Positions 10,319 to 20,863 of a stretch of 64,000 nucleotides of DNA are shown here, in pieces. The notes under the pieces are model-generated. The model had not been told where the DNA came from. It saw only the letters and a program-made list of their open reading frames with translations, and ran no database searches. How positions within the stretch are numbered: position 1 is the stretch's first letter; every line of letters starts with the position of its first letter. The position numbers were made by a program, and so were the translations under genes. This DNA comes from Lytechinus pictus. Its lineage: Eukaryota; Echinodermata; Echinoidea; Temnopleuroida; Toxopneustidae. The DNA is taken from positions 24,077,001 to 24,141,000 of the forward strand of contig NC_087257.1 of NCBI RefSeq assembly GCF_037042905.1, written 5' to 3'.

Positions 10319-11128
10319 TGTTAAGACCGTGTCAGCATATACCACGTTGTCACAATAACCACAAAGGAGGCGTATTCTAAAATTAGCTTCCTTTTAATAC
10401 TTGGAAGTATCTCAGTAGCGGTGCTAGCTTGTAGCATATATTCAACAACTGTGTGTGAATCCTGTAGCAAATAACAAAAATTAAACAACAAAGATTTAGA
10501 CTCTTGATTAAGTACTAATGGTTCCTTTCACATAGTATTACAATGGGTTAATAACTTGGAAATGATATCAATACCTCTTTCACTTGTCAACTGTAACGTG
10601 TTATTATTCATTACACTTTTATGTAAACACTTGTGCTTATCTATATCATTAAAACATAAGCTTCTTATTCACTGAAATGTGTTTGAAATGTCATTTGTTT
10701 TGTTTCTAAAAATTACATAAACATCTATTATTATTTATGATCAAACTGCACAATTCAGTTTCTTTTGCAAAGTGTTTAGCAAAGTATTGTAATATTTGTC
10801 AAAAAACGACTTAATCGAAACTAGCTTAAAGCCGAATCACCAAAGAAACATCAGAAAATATTCCTCCGCTTTGAAAACGTGCGCGGAAAATATCCGTACA
10901 ATTGGGTTTCAAAGTGATTAGCGTAAGAAAAATAGGTCTCATATCTCACCTCAAATGTATGAGTTATTGAACCAAATTAAACAAAATACGTGTTTTCAAA
11001 TAATTGACAAACTATCATAAAACATGTTTGTTTCTCTCATTTGCCTTGAATTACATTAACAACAAATTTTCATGAATTAAACTTTCACTCGGTACGCTGT
11101 CATGTTGAACACGTTTGTATTAACGTTA
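10319..11128 (-). repeat. BEL-1 5' LTR, part 1
   Basis: The first 810 bp (plus-strand order) of the split 5' LTR, colinear and apparently identical with 3669-4478. It stops at GTTA (11125-11128), the target duplication of the nested element. Confidence 0.95.
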
Positions 11129-11650
11129 TGTTGTAAAAATGGAAGTTGTGGGTTACAGATGATGTGATGGCACGAGATACGATACAATACGATGGCGAGT
11201 GGTTATAAATGACAAGTACAACACTGACAAGGGTTATTACTCACTAATTACACGAATGGGTTACCGACGATACAAGACACGGACAACAACTAATACTCAC
11301 CTGACACTTGTACTAAGGATTCCACACGGTAGATAACTAACTCAGGTAACATTGACTTCTATGTAGCTAGGTTGCAGACCATGGCGCCGAGTGGGGAGCT
11401 ACTATGTCCTCACTCGATGGCGTCTCGGGGTCTTCTCTCTCTGGTGTCTAGTCTGGATCTAATCTCTTGCACCAGCTTGTGTACGTGCTGTGCAACGCAC
11501 GTACACACGTAGCATGCGAAGGAGCATATAAAGGCTCCTCCAATCAGGACGCTCCTCGCATGCACACAGCACACACACAGACTTAACATACATGAACATA
11601 GGTCAATACATAGACTAATACATATACAGGTACATGGCAAATTTACTACA
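11129..11650 (-). repeat. 3' LTR of the gag-only element
   Basis: 522 bp, starting TGTTGTAAAAATGG and ending AATTTACTACA. It matches 18093-18633 in long identical blocks, interrupted by a few clustered differences near the start, near 11235-11275 and near 11392-11412. An inverted CCAAT motif (ATTGG on the minus strand) followed by TTTATATG about 11525-11550 is a possible core promoter. Confidence 0.93.
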
Positions 11651-11664
11651 TTCCTCCCGGTTCC
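11651..11664 (-). promoter_or_regulatory. Polypurine tract of the gag-only element
   Basis: Abutting the 3' LTR, the minus strand reads GGAACCGGGAGGAA, mostly purine. It fits plus-strand primer placement and confirms the minus orientation. Confidence 0.7.
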
Positions 11665-12655
11665 ATCAGATTGCGACATATATGACAAATCCATGAATTG
11701 GCTATATTGTGCAATCTCAATAGATATAAACAGATATGAAGAACTCTGACAGAAGAATGTAATATATGCCTAGGCTATATGATTAAAACTGATTAAATAT
11801 ATGACATCAATAAAATACCTCAAATACACAAAAAGTGTGATCTGAGGATATGAACTATTCTTAACTTGTTCATTAAAAAGATTGCTGGTCCAGCAAAATG
11901 AAACATCTCATCACTTGAGACCAGCAAATATACACTTGGAGAAACAAGAACAAGTTAATGGTAAGTATTAATCTGGCCAGGCTGGCCCAGTCTTGTCTAT
12001 GTATTGATACAAAGGTTATCTTCTCATTTAGTGCAAGTCTGAATGACTGAAAGAAGATATGTTCATCCTTCAAAGTGCACTACTTGACAAAGATTCTTAA
12101 AGTTGACTCTTGGTCAGTGCTTTATATTAAATTGTATATTGTACTATTAAAATAATGACAATGGAATAAAGCCAATTTGGCTGGAGCTCTATTACCAATT
12201 AATATAGGCCTGTACAATGTGACCTTTACAAATATGATATATAATTGGTCATATGTTTGAGCTCTTAAAAACATATAAAAATGTAAGGATAATTCAACCA
12301 GATCTGGTGCAAATAGATATAACAGCCTGGACCTGACATACATACATAGTATTTTCTCTTGAGAAAAAAACTACTACTATTTCAACATCCTGTATGACAA
12401 TATTTCCAAGGTTGTTTATAAAGCCTTTGCAAACAAGGTAAAAGATCTTTGGTTGAAATATCTATATCTTTATGAAATATAAAATATATACAAATATGAT
12501 AAAAGAATTATCTATTGCATAACCAGTGTATGCAACTATTACTTCATATGTCACCTGAAGAGGTAAAAACTATTGAAAAATAAGAAGTGTGCCCTTACCT
12601 TCAGTGACTATAGAATTAATTATAATGCCTAACAGAAATTTCAATTGCAGGACTT
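11665..12655 (-). other. 3' untranslated region of the gag-only element
   Basis: About 1 kb of AT-rich DNA between the gag stop codon and the polypurine tract. No pol motif and no frame above background is seen. Confidence 0.6.
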
Positions 12656-14212
12656 TCAGCAACTGATCAAGGAGATATTACTCCATTCTTGGGGTGGTGG
12701 CCAGGGAGGAAGGAGCCAAGGACAAGATGTAAGAAATGGGTTGTTACCTAAACTACAAACATACCTCTGGTTCCACCACAAGAAAGAACTGAGGAATTCA
12801 AGGATAGAGAACTTAGGAGGGGTAATTCCCAAAAGTAATTGCACAAGATAACTTTGCCCATACTTGGCATCCTCAGTAGAGGCTCGACTGTCCTCTGACA
12901 CAGTTACAAGACTTGCATTATCTACACCTATATTATTTACAGTATCATCACTTACACATGTAGTATGTACAGTTACATCATCTACACATGTGGTATTTAC
13001 AGTTACTTCATCTACACTTAAGATATCTACATGTGTTATTGCTAAACGTTCTGGACAGTTCCTCTTAAAATGTCCAGATTTGTTGCATGCAAAACAAACA
13101 TCACGACAAGACACCTTGGATTCAGTGTCTTCTGTCGAAGGAGAACGTGTAGGCTCATTCAGCTCTTGAACAGCCGTGACCAATGCCTGGACTGTAGACT
13201 GTAAGGACTTCATCTGTGTCTCTAGAGATTGAAGGTTGTCGACCTTCTTCTCAATACTTGACAAACGGTCCTCCAGCTTGTCCAGACGAGAGGGCAGCTG
13301 AGCATTAGAAGCGCGCCCGGAAACACCCATACGGTTGATTCTGGGATCCTCCTCAACAGTATCGTACGGCATTTGTCTTGCATACTTCTGCTTACACTGA
13401 AACAACTGAACTCTGTAAATGGCTTCCTCAAGAGTCTGCGGATGTGAATTAAGAGCATATTGTCCCGCTTCATGGTCTAAGGAACCCTGGCAAAATTTAT
13501 AAATGATTTTCTTCCCAACAATCTCCTCAGGCTGTCCTTCAAATGCACGTGCGGCAAGAGATAAGACACAACGTGCCCAATCTATTTCAGATTCAGTTGT
13601 AGCCTGTTTTGACGAATTGAATATCAATTCGTCTTTAGGAGTCTCCTGGGAAACAAATCTTTGTTCAAACTTCTTGATCAAATTTGTATAGGTAATGCTT
13701 TGTTCGCGACCAAGAACTAATGCCAGAAATTCACTTGCACTTCCCTCTAAACAGTAGCAAAACTGATTGCGCTCTTGGGCTTGATCCCAACCATTTGTCT
13801 CAGAATACAGTTGGAATTTACATAAGAAAGACTGCCAACTCCCTCTGCCATCGAAGGTCAAGAACTTGGGCAACGAGGAAACCCGCGCACCAGAAGTACT
13901 CCCACAAGAATAAGAACTGTGGGCACCACAACCTCGATTGAAGGGGGGAGGCTTTGCACAATCATAACGGCATTTATTGGCACATTTAAGTACAAGATCT
14001 GCTAGATGGAAATCGGATATACCATATGCCTGTGAATAATCAAACGTAGTACCAAACTCAACTACAAAATTGTCAGGATAATCTAGCTTGTATAGATTCC
14101 TTGCCAGTAAACCCTCAGTTAAGTATCTGTTTCTCGTACGAAGGTGTAAAATGTCTTCAACTAATCTTTGTTTTGCTCTAGTGATATCACTTTGCAGCAT
14201 TATAAATTCCAA
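12656..14212 (-). CDS. Gag protein, 518 aa, with one CCHC zinc knuckle
   Basis: The capsid-like region (about residues 110-290) contains LPKFLTFDGRGSWQSFLCKF and IKKFEQRF, typical of retrotransposon Gag. A predicted coiled stretch with DKLEDRLSSIEKKVDNLQ follows (about residues 310-345). The nucleocapsid motif is CFACNKSGHFKRNC, a perfect C-X2-C-X4-H-X4-C knuckle. After it come three ~10-residue repeats (VDEVTVNTTC, VDDVTVHTTC, VSDDTVNNIG). The hydrophobic, W/P-rich C-terminal ~60 residues do not look like Gag and may be read-through into untranslated DNA. Its role would be particle assembly and RNA packaging. No protease or pol is joined to it. Confidence 0.85.
   Translation of the reverse strand: MEFIMLQSDITRAKQRLVEDILHLRTRNRYLTEGLLARNLYKLDYPDNFVVEFGTTFDYSQAYGISDFHLADLVLKCANKCRYDCAKPPPFNRGCGAHSSYSCGSTSGARVSSLPKFLTFDGRGSWQSFLCKFQLYSETNGWDQAQERNQFCYCLEGSASEFLALVLGREQSITYTNLIKKFEQRFVSQETPKDELIFNSSKQATTESEIDWARCVLSLAARAFEGQPEEIVGKKIIYKFCQGSLDHEAGQYALNSHPQTLEEAIYRVQLFQCKQKYARQMPYDTVEEDPRINRMGVSGRASNAQLPSRLDKLEDRLSSIEKKVDNLQSLETQMKSLQSTVQALVTAVQELNEPTRSPSTEDTESKVSCRDVCFACNKSGHFKRNCPERLAITHVDILSVDEVTVNTTCVDDVTVHTTCVSDDTVNNIGVDNASLVTVSEDSRASTEDAKYGQSYLVQLLLGITPPKFSILEFLSSFLWWNQRYVCSLGNNPFLTSCPWLLPPWPPPQEWSNISLISC
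12919..13014 (-). repeat. 30-bp repeats inside gag
   Basis: Three imperfect in-frame units of about 30 bp encode VDEVTVNTTC-like decapeptides just downstream of the zinc knuckle. On the plus strand they show as recurring TACACATGTGGTATTTACAG-type phrases. Confidence 0.65.
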
Positions 14213-16640
14213 ATAAATTCAGAAAAATATTATTGATGATCACTCTGGTGATTCAAAGGCATATTCTTAAACATATTATTAACTGTCATAAATCCAAATT
14301 CAATGATCTACAGTGTATTAAACTTAACAGAATAAAGCTTGCAGATCAGTGAAAGAACTAGGTTTGGTATACTTCTTCAATCTACCAAGGAAAGAGTGAA
14401 GTATTGCAATACTTGTACTGCTAAGAACAAGCGTCTGAATATTAATAATAAATCGTGTACACACTCCACTCCTGTAGCAATGGGTGTAATCAGTGAAAGT
14501 ATATTTACAAATTACAGTGCAGCTTCAAGTTTCAGAAACTACACTTGTAGAATAGAATGTATCAAACTTGTACTACTCTGAGTAATCGCAGAAGTGTCAA
14601 TAAGTTTTACTTACTCTACGACTATTAAAAGAACCTAACAAGGATTCAACTTATCGAAGCCTCAACGATTACAGGAGTAGCATTCAATAATAATTGTTTA
14701 TTCCTAATGAATGCAATATATAAATAAATGTCAAACACACATTTATCCTACATCCGATTTTCTTTATTTTGTCTTTTGAATGTGGATAAGCCACCAACCA
14801 AAAAAATGAAAGTGAATGGCAACGAGCCTAAAAATGACTACTATTTAGAAATCAACTGGCGCAAAATGACAGCAGTGAATTTTGTACTTCACTGATGAAT
14901 GTGATTCTTGAGCCTGAATAGATCGAAATTTGCAAATTTTCAGCGCAAGAATGATGCTCCAAAAATACAAGAGCAACTATATGAAAAAAAAATAATTTAA
15001 AAGAATGTTGATATCAATTATTCTGATATCAAAGATCAATAGTATCTGTACTTTTCACTTAACATCAGAATCAAGAGTTGATTGAATTAAAATAAGTATT
15101 TTCAAGAGCCTTATTAAAATTTAATTCAGTACTTCTTGTACCTTCAGTTGAGATCTAAAATATAGAAATTAAATTTACAAGAATTATTCCAAAGAAAAAT
15201 TCCCGATCTAACAATGCTTGTTAAAATTAATCAACTAGGAAAACCTGAATTTCAAACAGACAAAAAGACAATCCAGGATAACCTCCAAGAAAAATTTCCT
15301 ACAAAGAACTAAGGGCCTGAAATTAAATTCCAAGTCCTCGTTCAAACCAGTTGTACACCGAGTCAAAAGGCAAAGCAAACAATTGCACTTGTTGGCTCCA
15401 GGTATACACGGTCAGGAAATTACAAACACCTGAGAGATTAAACAAGATTATTGGCTGCAAAGACTCCTAAAAAATCCTAATAATGGAATTTGATATCAAA
15501 TTCAGACAAAAGGATTTTTCTAACCTGGACTAAATTAAGTATTTTAGGGTTAGAAATTGAACTTCCAAGACTTTTAGTAATCAGGACAACAGTGCTTAGC
15601 TTATTTACTAATCCACTAAGAAAATTAAACTTAAAGATCCAAAAAAGACTAGACCTCTTTATTTTTCTTAAGATCAAATAATCTGAAGCTCAGAAGATTA
15701 ATTAAATAAATTCTGTTAAGTTTCCAGTTCGAACTGTCTTTCTCAAATGCAAACTAGTGCTATAGCACAGACACTCACACGTCAGATAAAAGGCTGACGC
15801 TAATGACACCGGACGAAGAAGCTTGGAGTTGGCGTGATAAAATAGGTTAGATCTACGAACAAGAAATACAATATAGAAACAAGGAATTTAGCCCAAAACG
15901 CGTAAATATTGAGTCAAGAGACAATTAGCAGCTAAATTCAGGAAATTGTCAGCAAAAACTGACGAAAAGAAAACTCGCGCTCGTTCAGAATTTGCCTTCA
16001 CGGCGACGATAGCCGGCTCGTGAACGTTATCCCTGCCTGGAGTTACGGACCAGACAGAGAGGTGCGTTGCGCTGGGGTTGGTTGGAAACCGCGCGACGTT
16101 AGATCTAAAATTAACTAATAAAGAATGATCCAATTACAAAATCAACTTCTACGAGTTCCTACTTAGAACTAATCTTCAAAATAAATCAACAGTCAAATAC
16201 GATAATCGTATAAAATCAGAATTTTGCAAATTCTAACTCTGATCGACTGTTGTGTTTACGTCAACGAGAGTCTCGATCTCGATCAAGTGAAAAATATAAA
16301 AGTCACGTGATTCGGCTCGACAGTACAGTGATGACTCACTCAATTATTCGCCGATCGAGGGTAGATTGTCAATTTTTGGTCAAAAACAATCTATTACTTC
16401 TTGACTTCCAAATCAATGGCAATGAAAATCAGCACATAGAGTTACCAATAGTGATGATTCAATTAATTTCGAATCAAAACGACATAAAAACATGTAACAT
16501 GAAGAACATAGAGAATAATTTATCTAAGTTATCAAGAAATAAATAGCCTACCGGTTTCTCTGCAAAACTACACAATTTCGAAAAATTATGGAGCCTACAC
16601 CCAACCAGCCCAAACTACAAATTATTTGATAGGGAAGATA

Positions 16641-16860
16641 AAATTATTCAGACTTCTCTTTCCCAGTCCCAACGGGTCTGACACTGGTATTGACAGAAGT
16701 CTATTCACAGAAATATTTCAGACGTCTATATTTTTTCCAGCCCCAACGGGTCTGACACTGGAATTATTATACAGAAGTCTATTTACACAAATAATTCAGA
16801 CGTCTATTTTTTCCAGTCCCAACGGGTCTGACACTGGAATTATTTATAGATGTCTATATA
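16641..16860. repeat. ~75-bp tandem repeat, nearly 3 copies
   Basis: Units begin with CCAGTCCCAACGGGTCTGAC at about 16663, 16737 (CCAGCCCC...) and 16813. Each is followed by ACACTGG, an AT-rich stretch and CAGACGTCTAT. Spacings are 74 and 76 bp. Open frames across it are by-products of the repeat. Confidence 0.85.
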
Positions 16861-17061
16861 TTCACACACAATTCTACCGAGTGGGTGAACAATTAGCAAC
16901 AATGAGTAACAATAACTTTTAGATTGAATTTAAGACAATGACAATCACAGTTATTAAAGAGAAACAATCACAATATCAGATGGGATGAATGAAATGCTTT
17001 AAAGAAAATTCACAAGATGTGTATTGATTAAGAACAAAATTCAAGAGTATATTTTCAAGTT

Positions 17062-17139
17062 ACAGGTAAGATCCGAAGCTCAGAAAACCCACCTATTTTC
17101 TAGTAACAGGTAAGATCTGAAATTCAGAAAAACCCACCT
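17062..17139. repeat. Short direct repeat, ~34 bp, two copies
   Basis: ACAGGTAAGATCCGAAGCTC plus CAGAAAACCCACCT (17062-17094) recurs with three changes at 17106-17139. Confidence 0.75.
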
Positions 17140-18078
17140 CTAACGTACCACCGACACAAGTGTAATTTCGAGCTGGGTAAAAATTTGAAGTAAATTCAGA
17201 CTATTACTCAACTCGGCAACCAGGAGTATTAGAACTGGCTGTAAAAAACACTTGCCAAATGTCGATAGAAAATATATACTGGAAAATAGAAATGTATGAA
17301 CAGCAACTCTACGCCCTCAAAATATTTGTGCACTGCTCGATATGCAAGAATATGAAATTCTAGGAAACTCTTACCAACTGGAATAATTACTGAGGATCGA
17401 AAGAGAATTTCAAGTTCAAATTAACTTTTCCAATGCAATAAATCCACCAAATACTCACACCCGACTTTTTTTTTTTTTTTTTTTTTTTTTTTGGAACGGT
17501 GTGGTGTGAACGTTCCGAATTCGGAAGAAATCTTAAAGACAATGGCGGACTAAAAATATCCAAGCCTAGATGCAGATTTCAAACAATTCACAAACAAAAG
17601 CAACGAGATGGTAAGTTACGCAAAAATATGCAAGGAACGAAATTCTTGATCGCGAGCCAAACAATAGAAGAGACTCGCGAAGAATGCGATAAGAAATGCA
17701 AGTGCAACTAAACAATGTAGGGCGTGTGCACAGAGAATACCACGTGCGTTGCAATGAAAATGCAACGTAGTGGACATGAAATAATTCCCTAGATATGGCA
17801 AATATATTTAAAAATCCACTTGTATCAAACAAGAAATGATATCATGTACGGAAAAATGATAAAACTAAAACAAGATGTGTGCGAGATGCATGCGAATCCA
17901 CGCAATCACGGCACGCAAATTTACAATTCTCGGTAGAGAGCGGAAAACTTCTCACTCACTCTCCGTTCGATACACACTTCTAAATCACTCACAAATGACT
18001 TTTATGAGCAAATATAAAGTATGAAGGGACATGAAAAGATGAAAATGAAAATGACAGGCGCACAGGACGATCCGAAAA

Positions 18079-18092
18079 CTCGCAATCGCCAA
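18079..18092 (-). promoter_or_regulatory. Candidate primer-binding site of the gag-only element
   Basis: One base inside the 5' LTR, the minus strand reads TGGCGATTGCGAG. The TGG could pair with a tRNA CCA end. I cannot name the tRNA by eye. Confidence 0.4.
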
Positions 18093-18633
18093 TGTTGTAA
18101 AAATGTATATGTTGTGGTGATGTGTTAGCGATGGTGTGATGGCACGAGATACGATACAATACGATGGCGAGTGGTTATAAATGACAAGTACAACACTGAC
18201 AATGGTTACGACTCACGACATTCACAAATGGGTTAATTACCGACGGTACAAGACACGGACAACAACTAATACTCACCTGACACTTGTACTAAGGATTCCA
18301 CACGGTAGATAACTAACTCAGGTAACATTGACTTCTATGTAGCTAGGTTGCAGACCATGGCGCCGAGTGGGGAACAGCTGGGATGCGTGTCCACACTCGA
18401 TGGCGTCTCGGGGTCTTCTCTCTCTGGTGTCTAGTCTGGATCTAATCTCTTGCACCAGCTTGTGTACGTGCTGTGCAACGCACGTACACACGTAGCATGC
18501 GAAGGAGCATATAAAGGCTCCTCCAATCAGGACGCTCCTCGCATGCACACAGCACACACACAGACTTAACATACATGAACATAGGTCAATACATAGACTA
18601 ATACATATACAGGTACATGGCAAATTTACTACA
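18093..18633 (-). repeat. 5' LTR of the gag-only element
   Basis: 541 bp, ending AATTTACTACA next to the TSD GTTA (18634-18637). It differs from its partner by clustered changes and indels while long blocks are unchanged. The same minus-strand 'ATTGG ... TTTATATG' arrangement is found near 18509-18535. Confidence 0.93.
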
Positions 18634-18637
18634 GTTA

Positions 18638-18968
18638 GTTATGTAATTTTCCATTATCCATTTTTAAAGACAGGTCTAAATTTGACCCTAATCACCTTAA
18701 ATACATTACAGAAATATATGTAGGAATTAAGCATAAACTACACTGTAATATTAATCGAACAGAATTTAACGTACCTTCAGTTTTGTATTAAAAAACGAAG
18801 AAAACTCGGGATCGACCAAGGTCGATGTACCTTCGAACGGTCTTGTTTTAGCTGTGACCTTGCTTTGACCTTGAAGGGTAATTAGTCTAAACTCAAGTAC
18901 ATGCAAAAAACCAAACATTTCAAAAGGCAACAATATCTGAATATCAAAAACTATGTCATTCTATGACA
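18638..18968 (-). repeat. BEL-1 5' LTR, part 2
   Basis: 331 bp continuing the interrupted LTR. With 10319-11128 it totals 1141 bp, exactly the length of the intact partner. It ends CTATGACA and is followed by the TSD GGAAA (18969-18973). Confidence 0.95.
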
Positions 18969-19211
18969 GGAAATATGTTATCTGAAAGAAGCGGTAATTT
19001 AAACTGCCACCCCTTTGCCTTCGAGTCCTGTCTTTTCTTTGAGCCGTGTTTCTGAAGGCAAGATAAGGGTTTGAGCAAAAGCAAAGGGTTATAGGCATAC
19101 GAAATAAAGCAATTGCTGAGGCATGATCTTTTACTTGGCTAGCACTTGCTTGTGCTTAAAGCAATTGCTTGCCAGTTGCCAGCAGTAGCTACTTTTTATG
19201 CATCTGACCCA

Positions 19212-20089
19212 TTGGCGTACAGATGGGGGAGGGAGGGGCCCATAAAATCTCGCGACCAAGAAAAAAATGAAAAAAAAAAAAAAAGGGATTTAAAGAATGA
19301 TTTGTCAAAATTCATCACTGGATTAGATTTTCGTAGTAAATAAAAAAAATCGCTCGCTTCAATCGCACGCAGCTGTTGAAAAATATCGCTCTGTACGATA
19401 TGTCTGGCCCCCTATTATTGTTTTTAGTATTACGCTATTGGTTCAGGACAATCAATTTACAATATAAAGCAAATTAATTGCATTTTATTAGGACAAGTAC
19501 CATCTTAGTTCCCACTGCCAATCTTTTGTTGGAACCGGATGTTTGGGACCAGATATTTTGGACCGAGTTTAGTCGAATGAGGTATCGTTTTCAATCTCCC
19601 ACGACAATGTGGACTATCTCAGGGGTACTAAAAGACTTTTTTTTTTGGGGGGGGGGGGGGGGGGGCTAAAAGAAAACAAAAGTTTTGAAAATCTAAATCT
19701 TGGACAGGAATGTTTACACTTATTATAATGCATGATGTTTTTTCTCATAAACATAAATAACATATCAGACGCCGACTTTGAACCAAATGATATATTTATT
19801 AATATAATCATAAATAGATACATCTAATGAAAAAACCATAGATTTGTGTAACACTGTTTTCACAATGATTACGATTAGGGGTTTCGCTAAAGCATAATCC
19901 AAATCTACACTGGCAATTTATTTTTATTTCATGTTTGTTAACTAATTGCAACCATGACAGTTGGATTTTGTCGATAAACCGAAATAATTATTTATGTTTT
20001 GGAATAAAACTTACGTTTTCCACGATATTCAGTTGCACAATGGTAGAAGGCAACCTGCAGCCTATCCCTTAAACGTTAAAAGCTCCACA
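19212..20089. other. No gene; low-complexity tracts
   Basis: A-rich tract near 19260-19285 and a T9/G18 homopolymer run at about 19638-19666. Nothing else is recognised. Confidence 0.4.
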
Positions 20090-20275
20090 GTGGCGGACCC
20101 AAGAAGGGGCACACACGGCCCGTGTCCCCCCTTGAGAATAATGTGCACGTTTATGTGTGTCATGTAAATCACCTTCATTTGGAAGTGAAACCCATTTTAC
20201 TTATATTTTTTGTTTGTCAAAAATTTTCGGAACAGAAATGCCCCCCCCCCCTTTGAAATTCCTGGATCCGCCCCA
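20090..20275. mobile_element. Short inverted-end element with GGCGGAyCC ends
   Basis: The left end AGTGGCGGACCCAAGAAGGG pairs with the right end CCCCTTTGAAATTCCTGGATCCGCCCC in inverted order, with an AT-rich centre. It is about 185 bp with no coding capacity. Related ends occur near 1250, 50845 and 51555. Confidence 0.5.
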
Positions 20276-20863
20276 ATTACAAAAAAAAAAAGATACAATG
20301 GAACATAAGTGATCAACTAAATATCTTTCCACGCGTGTGGCAACCATGGTAACGATAAGTCTCCAGTCTTTTGAATTTTTATGGTGCTATTCAGATCGAC
20401 AAAATAGGAGTTTTCGCTCACCGACGCACGGACAATTCTAAAACTGAGAAACTGTAGGCCTATCGTCAAATGCCTTTCATGACAAAGAACTTAGAAGTCT
20501 TTGTCGAAAATTGGCAGTTTGTCAAAAGAGCAGTTTCGTCCTTGACGCCGGACAAACCAGAGTTTGCAATTTTTCGTCAGCCCAGAAACTTAGAACGGAA
20601 CTACTGTTCCGGTTCACCAATTTCGACAAAGACCAGCTGTTCTTTATCATTTGACGGGTATTTTCAATAAATTTAATGTATTCTTGAACCCTCGGTACAT
20701 TGCAGAGTGAAAACTCACTATAACGAGGGAACACAACCCTCTATCGTGTGCAGGAAAATTTGCATTGCCTCTGAACTGTTTAGCGTTTTAAGGAATTTTC
20801 CAGTCCTACTAAAGTCCTTACTGAACATGTTGAATAAGGAGGAGTAATCTTACTTTCCCTAAC
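20276..20863. other. No gene seen
   Basis: Unremarkable AT-rich DNA. A short plus-strand open frame (20470-20670) has no recognisable motif. Confidence 0.35.

Larger units (their letters stand above)
14213..18092 (-). other. 3.9-kb untranslated leader of the gag-only element
   Basis: A long AT-rich stretch between the 5' LTR and gag with no frame that I can assign. It holds a 75-bp tandem repeat (16641-16860), a short direct repeat (17062-17139) and a 27-nt T-run (17466-17492, A-run on the element's sense strand). Just past the T-run GGAACG and CGTTCC form a small inverted repeat. In an autonomous element this space would be a short leader, so the content is captured or expanded DNA. Confidence 0.6.
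11129..18633 (-). mobile_element. Non-autonomous gag-only LTR retrotransposon (TR-GAG type)
   Basis: Inserted into the BEL-1 5' LTR, with target duplication GTTA at 11125-11128 and 18634-18637. LTRs are 11129-11650 and 18093-18633, running from TG to CA. The only long frame is a minus-strand gag (12656-14212). No protease, RT, RNase H or integrase motif is visible in the remaining ~5 kb. A purine tract next to the left LTR agrees with minus orientation. The gag sits near the 3' end, after 3.9 kb of untranslated leader. It would depend on an autonomous relative for replication. The zinc knuckle and LTR style suggest the Ty3/Gypsy group (inference). Confidence 0.88.
3669..18968 (-). mobile_element. 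Complete BEL/Pao retrotransposon (BEL-1), host of a nested element
   Basis: An LTR retrotransposon lying on the minus strand. The two LTRs are 3669-4809 and 10319-11128 joined to 18638-18968; both total 1141 bp and run from TG to CA. The 5-bp target duplication GGAAA sits at 3664-3668 and 18969-18973, the size usual for BEL/Pao. The internal region holds one continuous Gag-Pol frame (5056-10281). By eye I find no mismatch between the LTR copies, so insertion is recent. The 5' LTR is interrupted by a 7.5-kb gag-only element. Without that insertion the element would be about 7.8 kb. Confidence 0.95.
3289..19211. mobile_element. Outer MITE-like element split by a BEL/Pao insertion
   Basis: The left end (3289 onward) reads TGAGTCAGATGCATTAAAAA then AGTAGCACTTGCT. 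The right end, read from 19211 leftwards on the other strand, starts TGGGTCAGATGCATAAAAAG then TAGC and includes AGCAAGTGCTAGCC. These are terminal inverted repeats. If the BEL element and one copy of its TSD are removed, the outer element is about 620 bp. It has no coding capacity. It is the oldest layer of a three-level nest. Confidence 0.7.

Noticed and set aside
14213-18092. A decayed pol in the long leader of the gag-only element
   Set aside because: I looked for RT (xxDD), RNase H and integrase motifs on both strands and saw none; pol would also have to lie on the other side of gag.
18318-18623. Cysteine-rich frame shared with 11410-11694
   Set aside because: It lies inside the LTR pair of the gag-only element, so its repetition reflects the LTR duplication rather than a conserved gene.
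11129-18633. Old age of the gag-only element from its LTR differences
   Set aside because: It is nested in BEL-1, whose LTRs appear identical, so it cannot be older; the differences need another explanation.
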